From Adenanthera pavonina (taxonomy: Eukaryota; Streptophyta; Magnoliopsida; Fabales; Fabaceae), in assembly GCA_026686845.1 (NCBI GenBank), contig JAIVEN010000015.1:13993501-14057500 (forward strand): a stretch of 64,000 nucleotides of DNA. Reading direction: 5' to 3'. Positions 38,013 to 49,486 of this stretch are shown here, piece after piece; within the stretch, counting starts at the first letter, position 1; every line of letters starts with the position of its first letter. The position numbers and the translations under genes were made by a program. The notes under the pieces were generated by a model. It had not been told where the DNA came from. It did not search any database and saw nothing but the letters and a program-made list of their open reading frames with translations.

Positions 38013-38276
38013 TCGTTCTCATTCATATTATAAAATGACTTGAGAGATTTTTCTTGATTCATAATACTATAAAATAATATGTAGTAATTTATTATTTTTA
38101 GCCCTCATTTATTATATTTCTAGTATTGTAATTTGTGGTGTATTTAATAAAAAGAGTGTAATTAATAGAAGTAAATATGAAAATTTTAGCTTTTTTTTTC
38201 AAAGTTTAAAAAAATAATAAATTTTTTTTAATATACATAAAAATAGTTCTAATACTTTATAATATGAACAGGAGAA
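38013..38276. mobile_element. MITE-like element, family B
   Basis: An AT-rich 260-bp block with mirrored ends (CTCATTCATATTATAAAATG left; CTTTATAATATGAACAGGAG right). A related block occurs at about 52672-52880, sharing TAATTTATTATTTTTA and TTTAATAAAA. It is distinct from family A in the middle. The superfamily is not clear. Confidence 0.5.
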
Positions 38277-38372
38277 TATAAAATGTGGTGTTGACTTCAT
38301 TAGTTTAATAATTAATAACAACAGTTTGATTCCGTCATATGGATTTTGTATCAAATCTCAAATAGTTTTATA

Positions 38373-38633
38373 CTCCCTTTGATTATTAATATATGACCAT
38401 TTTAATTGAATTATGTGAATTAAGAATTGCAATTAAAACTAATTAACTATCTCAATTTCTCCAAAAATCGTAATATTTTTCTAAAATTACCCATATTTAA
38501 TCTCTTTCTCTTTCTTTTTGAGTACATTAAATATGAGTATTTTTTAAAAATGTATAATAAATACTACTTCATATATTATAAATAATCTTACATTTAGGAT
38601 CAGAATTAAAAATGTTACAAGAATCGGAGGGAG
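38373..38633 (+). mobile_element. Stowaway-like MITE, family A
   Basis: Starts CTCCCTTTGATTATTAATAT and ends GAATCGGAGGGAG with TA flanks. The middle follows the family order (AATTATGTGAATTAAGAAT, AACTATCTCAATTTCTCC). It lies upstream of the GLR pseudogene start. Confidence 0.8.
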
Positions 38634-39354
38634 TAACAAATAAATAGCTATCAATGATTTGTGACCAAAAAGGAGAAAAAGATCTACCAATGATTACTAC
38701 CATAAGACACGCTGGACTGGTCATTTACATAACTGAAAGAAAATTATTGATTGCTCATTACTTGTATTAACTGATTAAAGTATAGAAAATTTATCTTTAC
38801 AAGATAAGCAGAGCCCAATGATTATTATATTTATTTGTATGCGTTTATCTGCATATCTACGGAACAATAAGTACAGGCAGTATACCGTCATTTACGGTCT
38901 AACATGTTTTCCTTTTATTTTTTTTGGCTGACACCCAGAGTCAGAATCATTGGCAAACATACAGGATATTTTACTTTAGTTGTGCAGCTATAGGAAGGGG
39001 CCAAGTTTTGAGTTCAATGGTGTTACTTCGTTTATCTTTGACCTAATCAAACATGTGGTTTTAAATATTATGTGTATATATATTAAGATTTTCCAATTTC
39101 ATGACCGGTACAATTGAAACTCTGATGTGTAAGCCGAATCTCCGCCAAGAGTTGAAGGCCAAGTGATTTCGTTCATATGAAAATCAGTTTATAACGGGAA
39201 AGATATAATTGTGGAATAATCTATTAATTAGGTTTAGTCTTTGAGTATTCACTCGCAAGGTGCTTCAATAAGAAATACGAAAATTAATAACTAAACTAAA
39301 ACGGTTGATACAAACATTCAGCCACGACATTTTGAAATTCAAATGAAAAATCTT

Positions 39355-39490
39355 GAAAGATAACTCAATGGTTACACGTAGTCTCATATTATTCAGTCAA
39401 AAAGGACATGGGTTAATATTCTCGGTTCAAACAATAACAGTCAGCTAAAAGGGAAACTTCCCCGTATTATTAGATTTACCCAAAAAAAGA
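39355..39490 (+). mobile_element. Possible SINE remnant
   Basis: Has A-box-like AACTCAATGGTTACACG and, about 45 bases later, GGGTTAATATTCTCGGTTC, ending near an A-run (CCCAAAAAAAGA). This is the spacing of a pol III promoter plus A-tail. No target-site duplication was recognised, so confidence is low. Confidence 0.3.
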
Positions 39491-39534
39491 TGATTCGCCT
39501 AGAAAGTGACTAGAAAACCCAAAAAAAAAAAAAT

Positions 39535-42500
39535 CTACTTTAATTTATGCTGACTATAGCGTTGGATTCCATGAACATCTAGGATCCCCGGAGGAAAAAC
39601 AGGATCAGTAGCAGCTCTTACAGCAACTTTTGCTACCGCAGTAACACTGACTGGAGGAGTGAATAAAGGCCCCACAAGTGGGATCCGGTTCAACGGTCCC
39701 GCATGTTGCAGAATCTACAGTAATTTCAGTTACGTACATATTAAGCAACCAAAAACATATTATATGAACAAATTTAAAAAAAGATTTGGGGGACTATGCT
39801 GACTTAGAAGAACATGAAGTTACCATTTCCATTGGCGAACCAATTGCACCTAAGGGTATCTTCATCCTCCCAACACTTCGGGTCCCATAAATGAATCCCG
39901 GTCTCAGAATGACCCCTGCAAAAGGAATTTAAAGTAAAGCATCCCATCACATACGAACATGGAGCCACACACTAGGAACCACCGGTAACTTTCCTCTCCA
40001 ATTCCCAGCTACTTGAAAATTTAAGTTTCATGACACAACTATCTTTGCTAATGTCAAACTTAAAAAAAAGAAAAAAAGAAATAAGGGGAGAGGGTTAGAA
40101 TGGACAGTGTCCCTATCGTCAGAGAATGAGCATGAGAGTATAAATTATTCCTAGATGGACGGTTTAAGAGTTTAAGTAGTAGTAAGTTGAAAAGTCCCGG
40201 CCTAAATTTATGTTACTTATGCCATATCCACTGCATTGACCATTAATATTCTAGAACATCCCAAGAGTAATTTAAAGAGACAGAACACTGACCTCCATAA
40301 GGGAATCTAGTCAGAACTTCTGTTTCTGCAGCTCTCTACATCAATACAAGACGCAATAAAAATATTGAGAAGATAAATATTGAAAAAGTTCAGCAACATA
40401 TGTGCATATAGTAAATTTTCTGAGCCCATGTAAAGAAAGAGCACTCAAAACATTATAATTGAAAAGGTCAAGGATAATTATCAGTATCAAGACAAAAAAA
40501 GGCCAATCACTGATATATATGCATATTTCTGAACTGTAAATCCTAATGGACTTAAATCCAAACCCACAAAAAAAGAAAAAAATATCAATGCTTCTCTTTT
40601 GTAGAAAGTCTCCGTACTATGCAGTTGGGTTCTGCAGTAGAACCCATACTGATGATTCCTCAAGATATTCTCAATATTTACAGATTAGAAAAATTACCTT
40701 TCCTTCATAATACCCCTGCAGTAAGAAATTTACTACACCAAAGTCAGCAGCAGAGATATAGACAAATCTTTTGACACCTGCAGGTGACAACAGCATGTGA
40801 CACATTAACTCAAAAGAGGTTTTGCAGTTAATTCGTTATATCTATATATAAAATTCTAGGAGCAAGAATGTTCACATCTGGAGATTAAATAAATAGAAAT
40901 CAAGCCCAATGCACTATCTGAAACGGAAACAAGAGCCAAAGCAGTATAACACTAGAACACATGACTAGAGTGCAAAAACTCTAATGGGGCAAAAGAAAAG
41001 CATGGTTAAAAAGGACCGCCTATCTACTTCAACTGAAAAGGGAAAATAATCTTCTCCCAACCGAAGCATAATAAACAGATATTTATAACTGATAGAAAGG
41101 GAAGAGTTTCCATAATCAGTCTATAGACATCTTCAAATCCAATATAATAATCACGTACAAAGTTAAATATTGTCCAATAAGTTTAATAGAAGACAACAGT
41201 TCATCTTTCACTTTATTCAAGTTGACATTTGCTTCTATCAGTATTACATTAAACATAAACATACAATAGTCGAAAAGCAAAAGCTTCACTGAGACACCAT
41301 CTGAGAAAACCTAATGGAACAAAAATGTCCCTACTATTTAATTACCTTGTTCTGAAGCTGCTCTAACTGCATTGATATTGGCAGTCCCGTTAATCTTGTA
41401 CATGTATGAGTTGGAGCCAAAGCCACCGACACAGGAAATCTCAGAAAATAAACAAAATTTAGAAAAATGCATCAATAGGAATTCTTATGCAACCAATTGG
41501 GTAAACCAAAGGTAACAACATGCAGTTGCAAAAGGAAACAGAGCATTTAAAAGTACACCCAGCTGAATCTAGGAGAGAGATTTAGAGAGAGGGACGGTGA
41601 GAGTTTAAATGACTGAAAGAAGAAAAATGAATGACTGATGAATTTTAAAATGATAATAGATAAGCAATAAACTTTCTTATTGACCCCTAGCTTCCTCCTA
41701 GCCAAATATATACCAAAATTTCAAGTGCAACTTACAACAGCCGTGACCTCATTTAGAGCTTCCTTCAAAGAATCAGTTGAAAGAAGGTTCCCTGGTTACA
41801 GTATGACAGATTAGAGACATCACAGAATCCCATATCAATATTGTCTTCAAGGAAAATTGTCAAACAAGAAAGCGGACCTTGATACCAGGTGACACTGTTG
41901 GCCCAGGAATCATGCAGAGATGACCCACCAGACCTGGAAGCAATAGACAGAATGATGCATCAAGTAGACATACTCCAAAGAAAAGGTGGATAACTATGAA
42001 AAGGAGGCATCAAAACCTACACAAACAGATTAAAAAAAAACAGTTTTTTTTTCCTGGTACACAAGTTTGAACCTTCAATCTCCTGCGCACTACTTAAAAC
42101 TCTCACCACTAGCATACTCCTAGAGTCCTAGTAACTTACAACAGACTATAGTATTATCTAGAACTTTTGCAAAACTATCCCCTCATTATGAGAAATCCAT
42201 GAGGCAGCAATAAACAACTACCTAGTGCCAAATGCCAATACTTAAAGTTTGACTGATAGTTACTGGGGAAAAAAAAAGTGCCAAACCTGCTAAGACTTGC
42301 AACAGACAGACCACGATCTAAGGCTTCTCTGCAAACGTGAGAGCCAACAAATCCGTTGCCACCCAACACAAGCAACTAGTATATGCATACAAGTTAAAAT
42401 GTCATGATAATAATCACGAATACAAAATGAGTACAAAAGCTTATATTTAGACATCATTATCATTTTAGCATACCTTGTCTGTTGGAGGTGGGGGAGTATT

Positions 42501-43319
42501 TATGGTCTCTGCTTCCTCAACTTTGAAGGGATCGTCAACCTTATTAGACTCCGTGCAGAGATATCTCCCATTCTTGGCTATAGTAATTGCACTTCATCAT
42601 AATGCCAGGTAAACAAAATTTAATGGCTTGTTACTAGGGGAAAAACTTGGATATAGTTTTAATATCTTGCCCATAAGATTCTTCGATAAGAATATGATAT
42701 ATATATATATATATTATTGGATCTTTTGTTAAAGAACTTGATCGCAAAGATATAACGAAATGTAAGTCTAGACCTAATACAAATCATGAAAGCAGCAACC
42801 AATACTCCAATTGAGCATACCATTCCCACCACATTAGCTCTAGTTAAGATTCCGCAGAATCCATTGATAAGTTCAGAAAACACATAATTTGCACAACAAT
42901 CCTCTGTCTACTCATCGTAGATTTGCAATAAATTGTACAAACAATTTCACCCCAAAACACCCTCCCGGGGCCCAACAAATAGTGGTTGCGTCAAATATCC
43001 AACTTCATAAAAATATAGCCAGAAACCCAGGATACGGTCACAGCTTCAAATCCAAATACAAGTTCGAATAATAGAACAGTGCGCAAATTATTAAATTCCA
43101 TCGGTATATCCACTCTTTCCCAAAACCCATCAAGCAGACAACGAATTGAACGGCGTTAAAATATAATATGCACCATCAAAATAACACGGAAATAGAATGC
43201 GGTGAAAATTATATAGCTAGATGCTCGAAATTTCGGCAAAACACAAGGAGGGAAAAAACTTACTTGAGCTTGGAAATGGAAACTCTGGAATGGATCAATC
43301 GCGAGACGACTGTCCTCAT
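39535..43319 (-). CDS. Mitochondrial-type NAD(P)-binding Rossmann (atypical SDR) protein
   Basis: Ten exons, all GT-AG with matching phases: 43319-43264, 42591-42474, 42375-42287, 41933-41878, 41791-41736, 41439-41346, 40777-40698, 40335-40293, 39915-39824, 39714-39535; 287 residues. The N-terminus (MRTVVSRLIHSRVSISKL) is basic, Ser/Arg-rich and free of acids, as in a mitochondrial presequence. A Rossmann dinucleotide motif GGNGFVGSH lies at residues 63-71, and a Tyr-x3-Lys (Y179, K183 in YYEGK) follows in the position used by SDR enzymes. It resembles atypical SDRs related to complex I subunit NDUFA9 and yeast Coq11, and the uncharacterised Arabidopsis proteins At5g10730/At5g15910 (recalled, not searched). 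Substrate unknown. The exon 2 acceptor at 42591 was chosen because it alone keeps the frame. Confidence 0.9.
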
Positions 43320-44580
43320 TTGATAGTTCGCTTCCTTCGATCCCTTTTCAGCTGTGGTCTAGCACGACGATAGCTGGATTTTCAACGACTTAGTGTCCCG
43401 GGGACGTATGATTCTCTGCGAAGACGAAGAATTGGGGTGGTTGTGCTTGTGTCTTGGGGAGAGACAGAGAAAAGAATATAGTCTACACATGGCATCAAAA
43501 CCTGCTGACACCTTTCCTAGCTTATGTGGCTCACTGGGGACCTGGAGAAGCTCCTGTCCAGGAAATTCTACGCTGCTTTGCTGACGCAACGTAACAATGG
43601 TGTTTCCTTTTTTTTAAATTGAAAACGCCACGCATTTTAGATGGGCTTACATTTGCGTTTTCAGCTCAAAACCCAACCTGTGGGCTCGTGCGTTTCGAGA
43701 TGTCCATAATCAATTATCCGAAAGCAATCATAATCTCCATGACTTTGGGCCATAAAGTCCCCCTGGCAAAGCTTCTAATATTTCAATTTTGTTTTGCCCA
43801 TTTTACCCTTTTTTTGCTCTTCATTTCCACACATAATTCCATTTTATCTAGCATTGGATTTTCACTTTTGTTTTTTTTAACCATTTGACATCCATTACTG
43901 TCAGAATTTAAGTTGTGTGAGATGAAAGCTCTGTCAACATGATTTTTTTTCATTTAAAATGATTAAATTTGATATCTTACTTAAGAAATATTAAATTTCT
44001 TTTATTTAATTCATTTATCATTGGTTCACTTTTGTTTGTCTCCTTGCATTTGCTTCGTCTCCAAGGAATTAGAAAAGAAAAAAGAGTATCTAGGAAGCAG
44101 ACATGGAAGCATTTTGGTAGGGAAGAAGAATGTTAAAAGCATGTGCTATATTCTCGAAGCTGACCCTTACAATATTCTTTAGATGGACTGTTATGAACAT
44201 TTAGTGCTCAAACGCGTAACTGTCTTGAGATGAGTTACATGGTTCAAAATTTTCAAATAGATAGAGTTTCATATATAATAGATTCATTTATATCTTACAC
44301 CTAAAACTGTTCGTGAAGAAAGAAAATTCATGACATTCTTTTTCTGCAGCTTAAATATATAGGCACGTTTTTGGGTCTATATTTGCAAATGGCCCGACAC
44401 TGTAAAAGGGAATCCCAATACGTAAAAAAAGGGGCCCTACGCAAGTTGGTTCCTACTTATTACATGGCATAGCAAGTGATGGAATTGACCTTCCATCATG
44501 AGATGCCATTTTATGGAAAGTAAGAGAGAAGCTCAAAATCTCAGATATAACAGTGACTTTGGCGAATTCTGAAACAGCTT
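43320..44580. other. Upstream region of the Rossmann gene, otherwise no gene
   Basis: The first 100-200 bases would hold the 5' UTR and promoter of the minus-strand gene. Short open frames at 43359-43589 (both strands) overlap this part and look accidental. The rest is AT-rich without recognisable features. Confidence 0.5.
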
Positions 44581-44584
44581 TATC

Positions 44585-44990
44585 TTTTTTTTTTTTTTGT
44601 ATAAGAAAGAGGGCCGAAGCCTAAGCATCAAATATTAATCATCAACCACAGAGACTAAAACCCCAGAAACATCATTACAAAGCAGATGCTCCACAGATAA
44701 AGGAGTAGCCTCATAAAGATTATAATCAGAAGAAATAGTAGAGTGAGAATTAGTTTCTCTAAAGTCATGTGTTGTCTTGATTTCTCAGTCTTTGCATATC
44801 CATTCCTTAACTACCAACAAAAGAGACGCACAGCAACCAATCTCCTGCTCAGGTTGATTTAGTGCATTAACAATATTGATGGCATCCATCTGACCTTCAA
44901 CCTTCCTAAATCCTCTATCCCAGGCCACTCTCAGCCCTTCCAACAACCCCCACAATTCAGCATTACCGTACGGCGAAATATAAAAGGTCC
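44585..44990 (-). pseudogene. LINE remnant: RNase H-like domain and 3' tail
   Basis: On the minus strand, from about 44976 downward, the sequence reads AELWGLLEGLRVAWDRGFRK, the start of the RNase H-like (RVT_3) domain found at the end of plant L1-type polyproteins, then MDAINIVNALNQPEQE. A stop (TGA at 44784-44786) interrupts DWEIK at the Trp position, after which THDFRETNS continues the domain. The 3' end CTTTCTTATAC is followed by a poly-A tail (T-run 44585-44598 on the plus strand). The reverse transcriptase is absent: a 5'-truncated dead copy. Confidence 0.75.
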
Positions 44991-45144
44991 ATCAGGTGCT
45001 CCTTTTGTTGAGAGGGCACGTACGTTATATTTTATATTTGATATATACCATGCACTACAATAATTTATATTACATATATACCTAGTCAATATATATAATA
45101 TGTATTAGATAGGGGACAGAAGGGATCAAAGACCTATAATAATG

Positions 45145-45349
45145 ACCACCGAGCGCGTAGTTCAGGTGGTAAAGGTACTGAACTAGCTTAACCATATGTT
45201 CAGGGTTTGATTCCTGGTGATGGGAATGCAACTGGGATTAAAATACTCAATGGGAGAGCTTTGCCTCCCGACAGGCACCCACTCAGTTCAAATTTGGAGT
45301 AGTCTAGACTATCGGTCTAGGATATCGGATGGTCTTGTCACTGAAAAAA
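45145..45349 (+). mobile_element. tRNA-derived SINE with target-site duplication
   Basis: The 205-bp body begins ACCACCGAGCGCGTAG. A-box TAGTTCAGGTGGTA (about 45158) and B-box GGTTTGATTCCTGG (about 45206) form an RNA polymerase III promoter; a tRNA-unrelated part follows, and the end is CTGAAAAAA. The flanks GACCTATAATAATG (45131-45144) and GACCCATAATAGTG (45350-45363) match at 12 of 14 positions, a typical LINE-mediated duplication. Confidence 0.85.
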
Positions 45350-45363
45350 GACCCATAATAGTG

Positions 45364-47170
45364 TGCTTTAACCAAGTTTAATTGGTGGAGACCAAAGAAA
45401 CCTTTAGTGTATGATCAATATTAGACTACTTTGGATGCCAAGTTAATTTTGATGAAACTTATACATTAACGTGGCCCAAGGCCGAAGCGCTCTACGCACT
45501 TGATTTCGGTGCTCGTCCTTCCCAGCGCGTTGCTAGTGATCATTAAATATATATATATATATATATAACGAGTTCAATACATAGCGTGATTATATATAGG
45601 TGATGTCGCAAAACTCATCGTTCATGCTCCAAATATTATACATAATTACCACAAATGAAAGTGTATGGTTAATTGACAGTGTGAAAATAAACCATTAACA
45701 AGTAAGGAGATTGAGAGTCTTCTCCTAGTTACAAGCCAAGACGACCTTTCTAAAATATCATTTGCCGTGTGTGAGTAACAAATAATACATATGTAATATA
45801 TATACTGAATAAAATTGGACTTCAACGGATATATAAAAGTTAAAAAGATCCAAATATACTTGAACTAAATAACTTAAAATTTTGGATCAAAAAGCAAGTG
45901 ACGTCAAATCTTTTTTGCTAATCCTCAATGGCTAATATGGGCTTACATACTTAAGAGCACCGTTGAATTAAAACACACACACACGCAAATTGATATCAGA
46001 CATTTCGTAGACATGTCATCAGAATCTGACCGGTTCATACACACACACACACACACACACACATATGTATATATATTTATTGGGATGAATCATGGGAAAA
46101 GAGAAGCGAGCCTTGAAAATTCGAAGAATCAAAAGTTGGGGAGCATTTTACCTTACGGGTTGCTTTTATTTTATGTAATGGGAAGCGAATATTTTTTATA
46201 TAAACGTAGCGTAGCATCAAGTTGGACATGTTACGTACTTGATGCCAATTAAGGGCGAAAGTGGACGGTATATATCTTGGTCCCAACAAATTTTTTATTT
46301 TCTATAAACTATAATCAATCAAAGTAACAAGCAGATGAAAGAGCCATCCTAAATTCAGTTAAAAAAGAAAGAAAGAAAGAGTCCTCATTTATATATGCGA
46401 GCCCTTCGGGTGCCAATATGCTGAAAAGACAGCTCCATATGAGTTGCGGAATAGATTTTGTTCTTTGAGGATAAGAAGGCGGAAATAGTGAAGTTATTTT
46501 CAAGATCAACCTGAAAGAATGAGATGAAATTAATTTATGATCAAGGGACTTAAAAAAGTAAGAGAATCATTTTAGGCAGTGAGAGTTTTCGTGAAATTGA
46601 AATTAAAGGATAGAGAGGTAAAAAGAGATAAATACGGAAAGCAAACTCAGGGATTGACTCAGGCAAAAGAAAAATGACCTGGATATATACATAAGCAAGT
46701 CACTAGCTAAGCGCAAAAGCGAAAGAGAAAGATTGGTGATGCTGCGTGATTAATTGTTGGAGCATTTGGCAAATGATGCTTAATTGATACGTATGAAGCA
46801 AATATTGATGTTACTTTTTCCTGGGACTGATTCTTGTGTCTCATGCATGGGATTTATTCTTTGGCTGAATTCACTATATGGACATGGTTTAATTTGGAGA
46901 GGTGGTAGGTCCTTCGATGTCATTTTCTCAAGAATATATTTTTCCGATGGCCTAAACCCACTATTTATATTCAGTTAGGTAATTAAATGAATATCATGCA
47001 GTACCAGTTTAGGTTGATGAATGTGGTAAAAATTTTCATCAATAAAATAAGTGGTTGAAAATTCAATTTTAAGTTTTGCAGCAGAATTAGTTAGGAAGAA
47101 TTTACGGCAGTAAGAGGAAGTTTAATTATCTTTACTAACACTTCTCATCTATAATTTAAAAATAAATATT
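45364..47170. other. Intergenic region with microsatellites, no gene seen
   Basis: Contains a short GC-richer block of unknown nature (about 45474-45540), TA repeats (45547-45567) and a CA repeat (46039-46063). Open frames here are short and without known domains. Confidence 0.5.
46039..46063. repeat. CA-repeat microsatellite
   Basis: A run of about 12 AC units followed by a short TATATA stretch. Similar TA runs occur at 18304-18328, 19447-19472, 45547-45567 and 47682-47699. Likely length-polymorphic. Confidence 0.85.
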
Positions 47171-47189
47171 ATTAAAGTGCAAGGATATT

Positions 47190-47402
47190 TTTTTTTTCAT
47201 GTATGCACCCGATATCCTGGAGTCTACCTCACTCGAGCTATGAGGATTTCAACGTGATCCAGACTAATCCGAATTCGAGGCTTGACAAGTATCATAAAGG
47301 TGGCACCCCTGCTACTCTACGCTGCTGTGTTCCTAAGTCTCAAACTCAAAACTTTTAATTAAACTAAAATGACTCTTATCAATTAATCTAAGTATTCGGT
47401 GG
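47190..47402 (-). mobile_element. tRNA-derived SINE in minus orientation, with target-site duplication
   Basis: Read on the minus strand: A-box-like TTAGATTAATTGATAAGAG, then B-box-like GAGTTTGAGACTT, a tRNA-unrelated part with GATTAGTCTGGATCACG, and a 3' poly-A tail (T-run at 47190-47196 on the plus strand). The flanks TTAAAGTGCAAGGATATT (47172-47189) and TTAAAGTGCGAGGATATT (47403-47420) match at 17 of 18 positions. Confidence 0.85.
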
Positions 47403-48885
47403 TTAAAGTGCGAGGATATTACTATAGTGATGTGTATAGGAAATAGGGGCAGGTGGCCTCAATAACTAATGGCCAACAGAATTTCACGAGTGACCGGTGA
47501 GGACCGCTGTTGCTTCTGACTGACTCTATTTCTTTCAAATATGAAAGTTGCCAGCAACGCCTTCACATCACATCACAGCCATTTGACTTTTATATTTGAA
47601 AATAATAATAATGCAATTATCATAAGGCTACCAAATAACAATTGCAACTTTGAGAAAGCTAGCGTGAGGGGATGAGAATCTATATATATATATATATATC
47701 ACTATATATAGTGACATATACTATGACTATAACTGGCCACAAGAAAAAAAATAAAATAACACCATGTGACCATTGATATAGAGGTGGGGAGGTAAATGGT
47801 CAATTACATCTAATATCATTGAGCTTTCCTCGCAACTCTGAAATAAGAGTACTACATAATTAATTAATGTAAGGCCAACAAGAAAACAGAAAAAGAAACA
47901 AGAGTACAAAGTAATATATACTGAGACTGTGTGGGAATTAACGGTCGAATTGGGGAAGCCTCTGCTGCTTTGTTTCCACTTTGCCTACATTGTTCTATTC
48001 GCTTTTAATATCCCATCTCAATATTGTTTGATGATTGTGGTTACTTTTAGAACACAAATATCTTACTTATACCTTACAGCACTCTGCACTTTTGCTGTGG
48101 CCTTGGATAGGGACTCAAGAATCGCACTCCTTTCTTTGCTCTATATATAATTTAAAATGACAACTCCATGTTGTTCTTAAATAATCCTTATTTAATTTTT
48201 TTCAATCAAAAAAGATCATCAACATATTCTTCTACTGAAGACTTATAGTTTGCAGTATAATAATATTTCCCACTATTTTCTTTTGTGCTTAATTATAATA
48301 ATAAAGTCTTTCCGATAATATCTTTAAAATGCATCGTTGTAAAATTTCTTATTAGCATAATAACATATTCTTTTATCTGGAATTGGAATGCAAATGAACA
48401 GGTGAGGTAAATAAAAAAAATTGACCTGCTCTTTTAATCCATTTCAGAATACATAACTTGGAAAGATAAAAGAAGGAATCGGTCATTTTAACACCAGACC
48501 CCACAATACCCACGAGTTTAGTCCAAAAGAAGTCGAAGACCATTTCACAGCAAGTTTTAAGGGGAAGGCACTAGTTATTACATAGGAGTATATATATAGT
48601 ATACACACACACACACCTCCCTAACAATAAAACAGTGCCAAGTCCGTGATCCACCTCCAGAAAGCCAAAGAAAAACGGTTTTCCGAATTAATTGCCTTTA
48701 CTTTTAGATTACTTATTACTTAAATAATATTTTAAATTTATTTTCTGCATATATATATATATATTTAAAAAAATTAATTGAATTGAATTTTAAATAATCG
48801 ACATGTAAGAAACTAAGAAACACGTGTAATGAGCCATGGATGATTAGATTCCGTGAACATAAAGGAAGGAAGTACTGTTGTTTAT

Positions 48886-48893
48886 TATAAATA
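48886..48893 (+). promoter_or_regulatory. TATA box of the GDU gene
   Basis: A TATAAATA sequence lies 90 bases before the GDU start codon, leaving room for a transcription start near 48920 and a 5' UTR of about 60 bases. This is a positional inference. Confidence 0.55.
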
Positions 48894-48982
48894 AGCTTTT
48901 ATCAGCATCCTCCACTGCTTGTGAGCTCTGAACAAGCTCACATCGTTGGCCCTTATTTCCCTGTGCCTCAGCGCAAAGCGAA

Positions 48983-49486
48983 ATGGGAAGTGTCTCCGCC
49001 TCAGAATCAGATAAAGCCACCACCACCACCTCATCAGCACTAGAATCACCCCCAAGTGCTCCGCCTCAGCTGTCTCCGTGGCACTCTCCCGTTCCTTATT
49101 TATTTGGAGGACTAGCCGCCGTCATCTGTCTCATAATGTTTTCCCTTCTCATCTTAGCTTTCTCTTACAGGAGGCATTCTCCCCGACGACACCAGGAAAT
49201 CGGCGGTGCGGCTCATCGCAAACAAGGTGACTCTGGTATGGCGGAATCAGTTCAAGCTCACGACCAAAAGGTTCTGGTCATTATGGCCGGCGATCAGCAC
49301 CCCACGTATTTGGCCACTCCTGTCGTCGTCTGTACCAATTGCTCGTCTCTTGGCGATGGATTCGAGGAGGTTCATGAGAAAGCAGACGAGAAGAAGGAAA
49401 GTCGTCAGAAAACTGAGGAGCAAATGCACGACCATGTCGCAACTTCCAGCACAACTGCACGGCCGGAAAATGAAGGTGCGCAATAA
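48983..49486 (+). CDS. GDU: GLUTAMINE DUMPER (GDU) family protein
   Basis: Single exon, 167 residues. GDU proteins are small single-span plasma-membrane proteins that stimulate amino-acid export and interact with the RING ligase LOG2 (family knowledge). Seen here: SPWHSPVPYLFGGLAAVICL leading into one membrane helix (about residues 37-61), a basic stretch after it (YRRHSPRRH), and the family signature VIMAG at 99-103 followed by PTYLATP. The C-terminal third is Lys/Glu-rich and variable. The membrane segment and the VIMAG box are the two conserved blocks and both are intact. Overlapping frames at 49206-49598 are shadows. I cannot assign it to one of the numbered GDU paralogues. Confidence 0.94.
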   Translation: MGSVSASESDKATTTTSSALESPPSAPPQLSPWHSPVPYLFGGLAAVICLIMFSLLILAFSYRRHSPRRHQEIGGAAHRKQGDSGMAESVQAHDQKVLVIMAGDQHPTYLATPVVVCTNCSSLGDGFEEVHEKADEKKESRQKTEEQMHDHVATSSTTARPENEGAQ

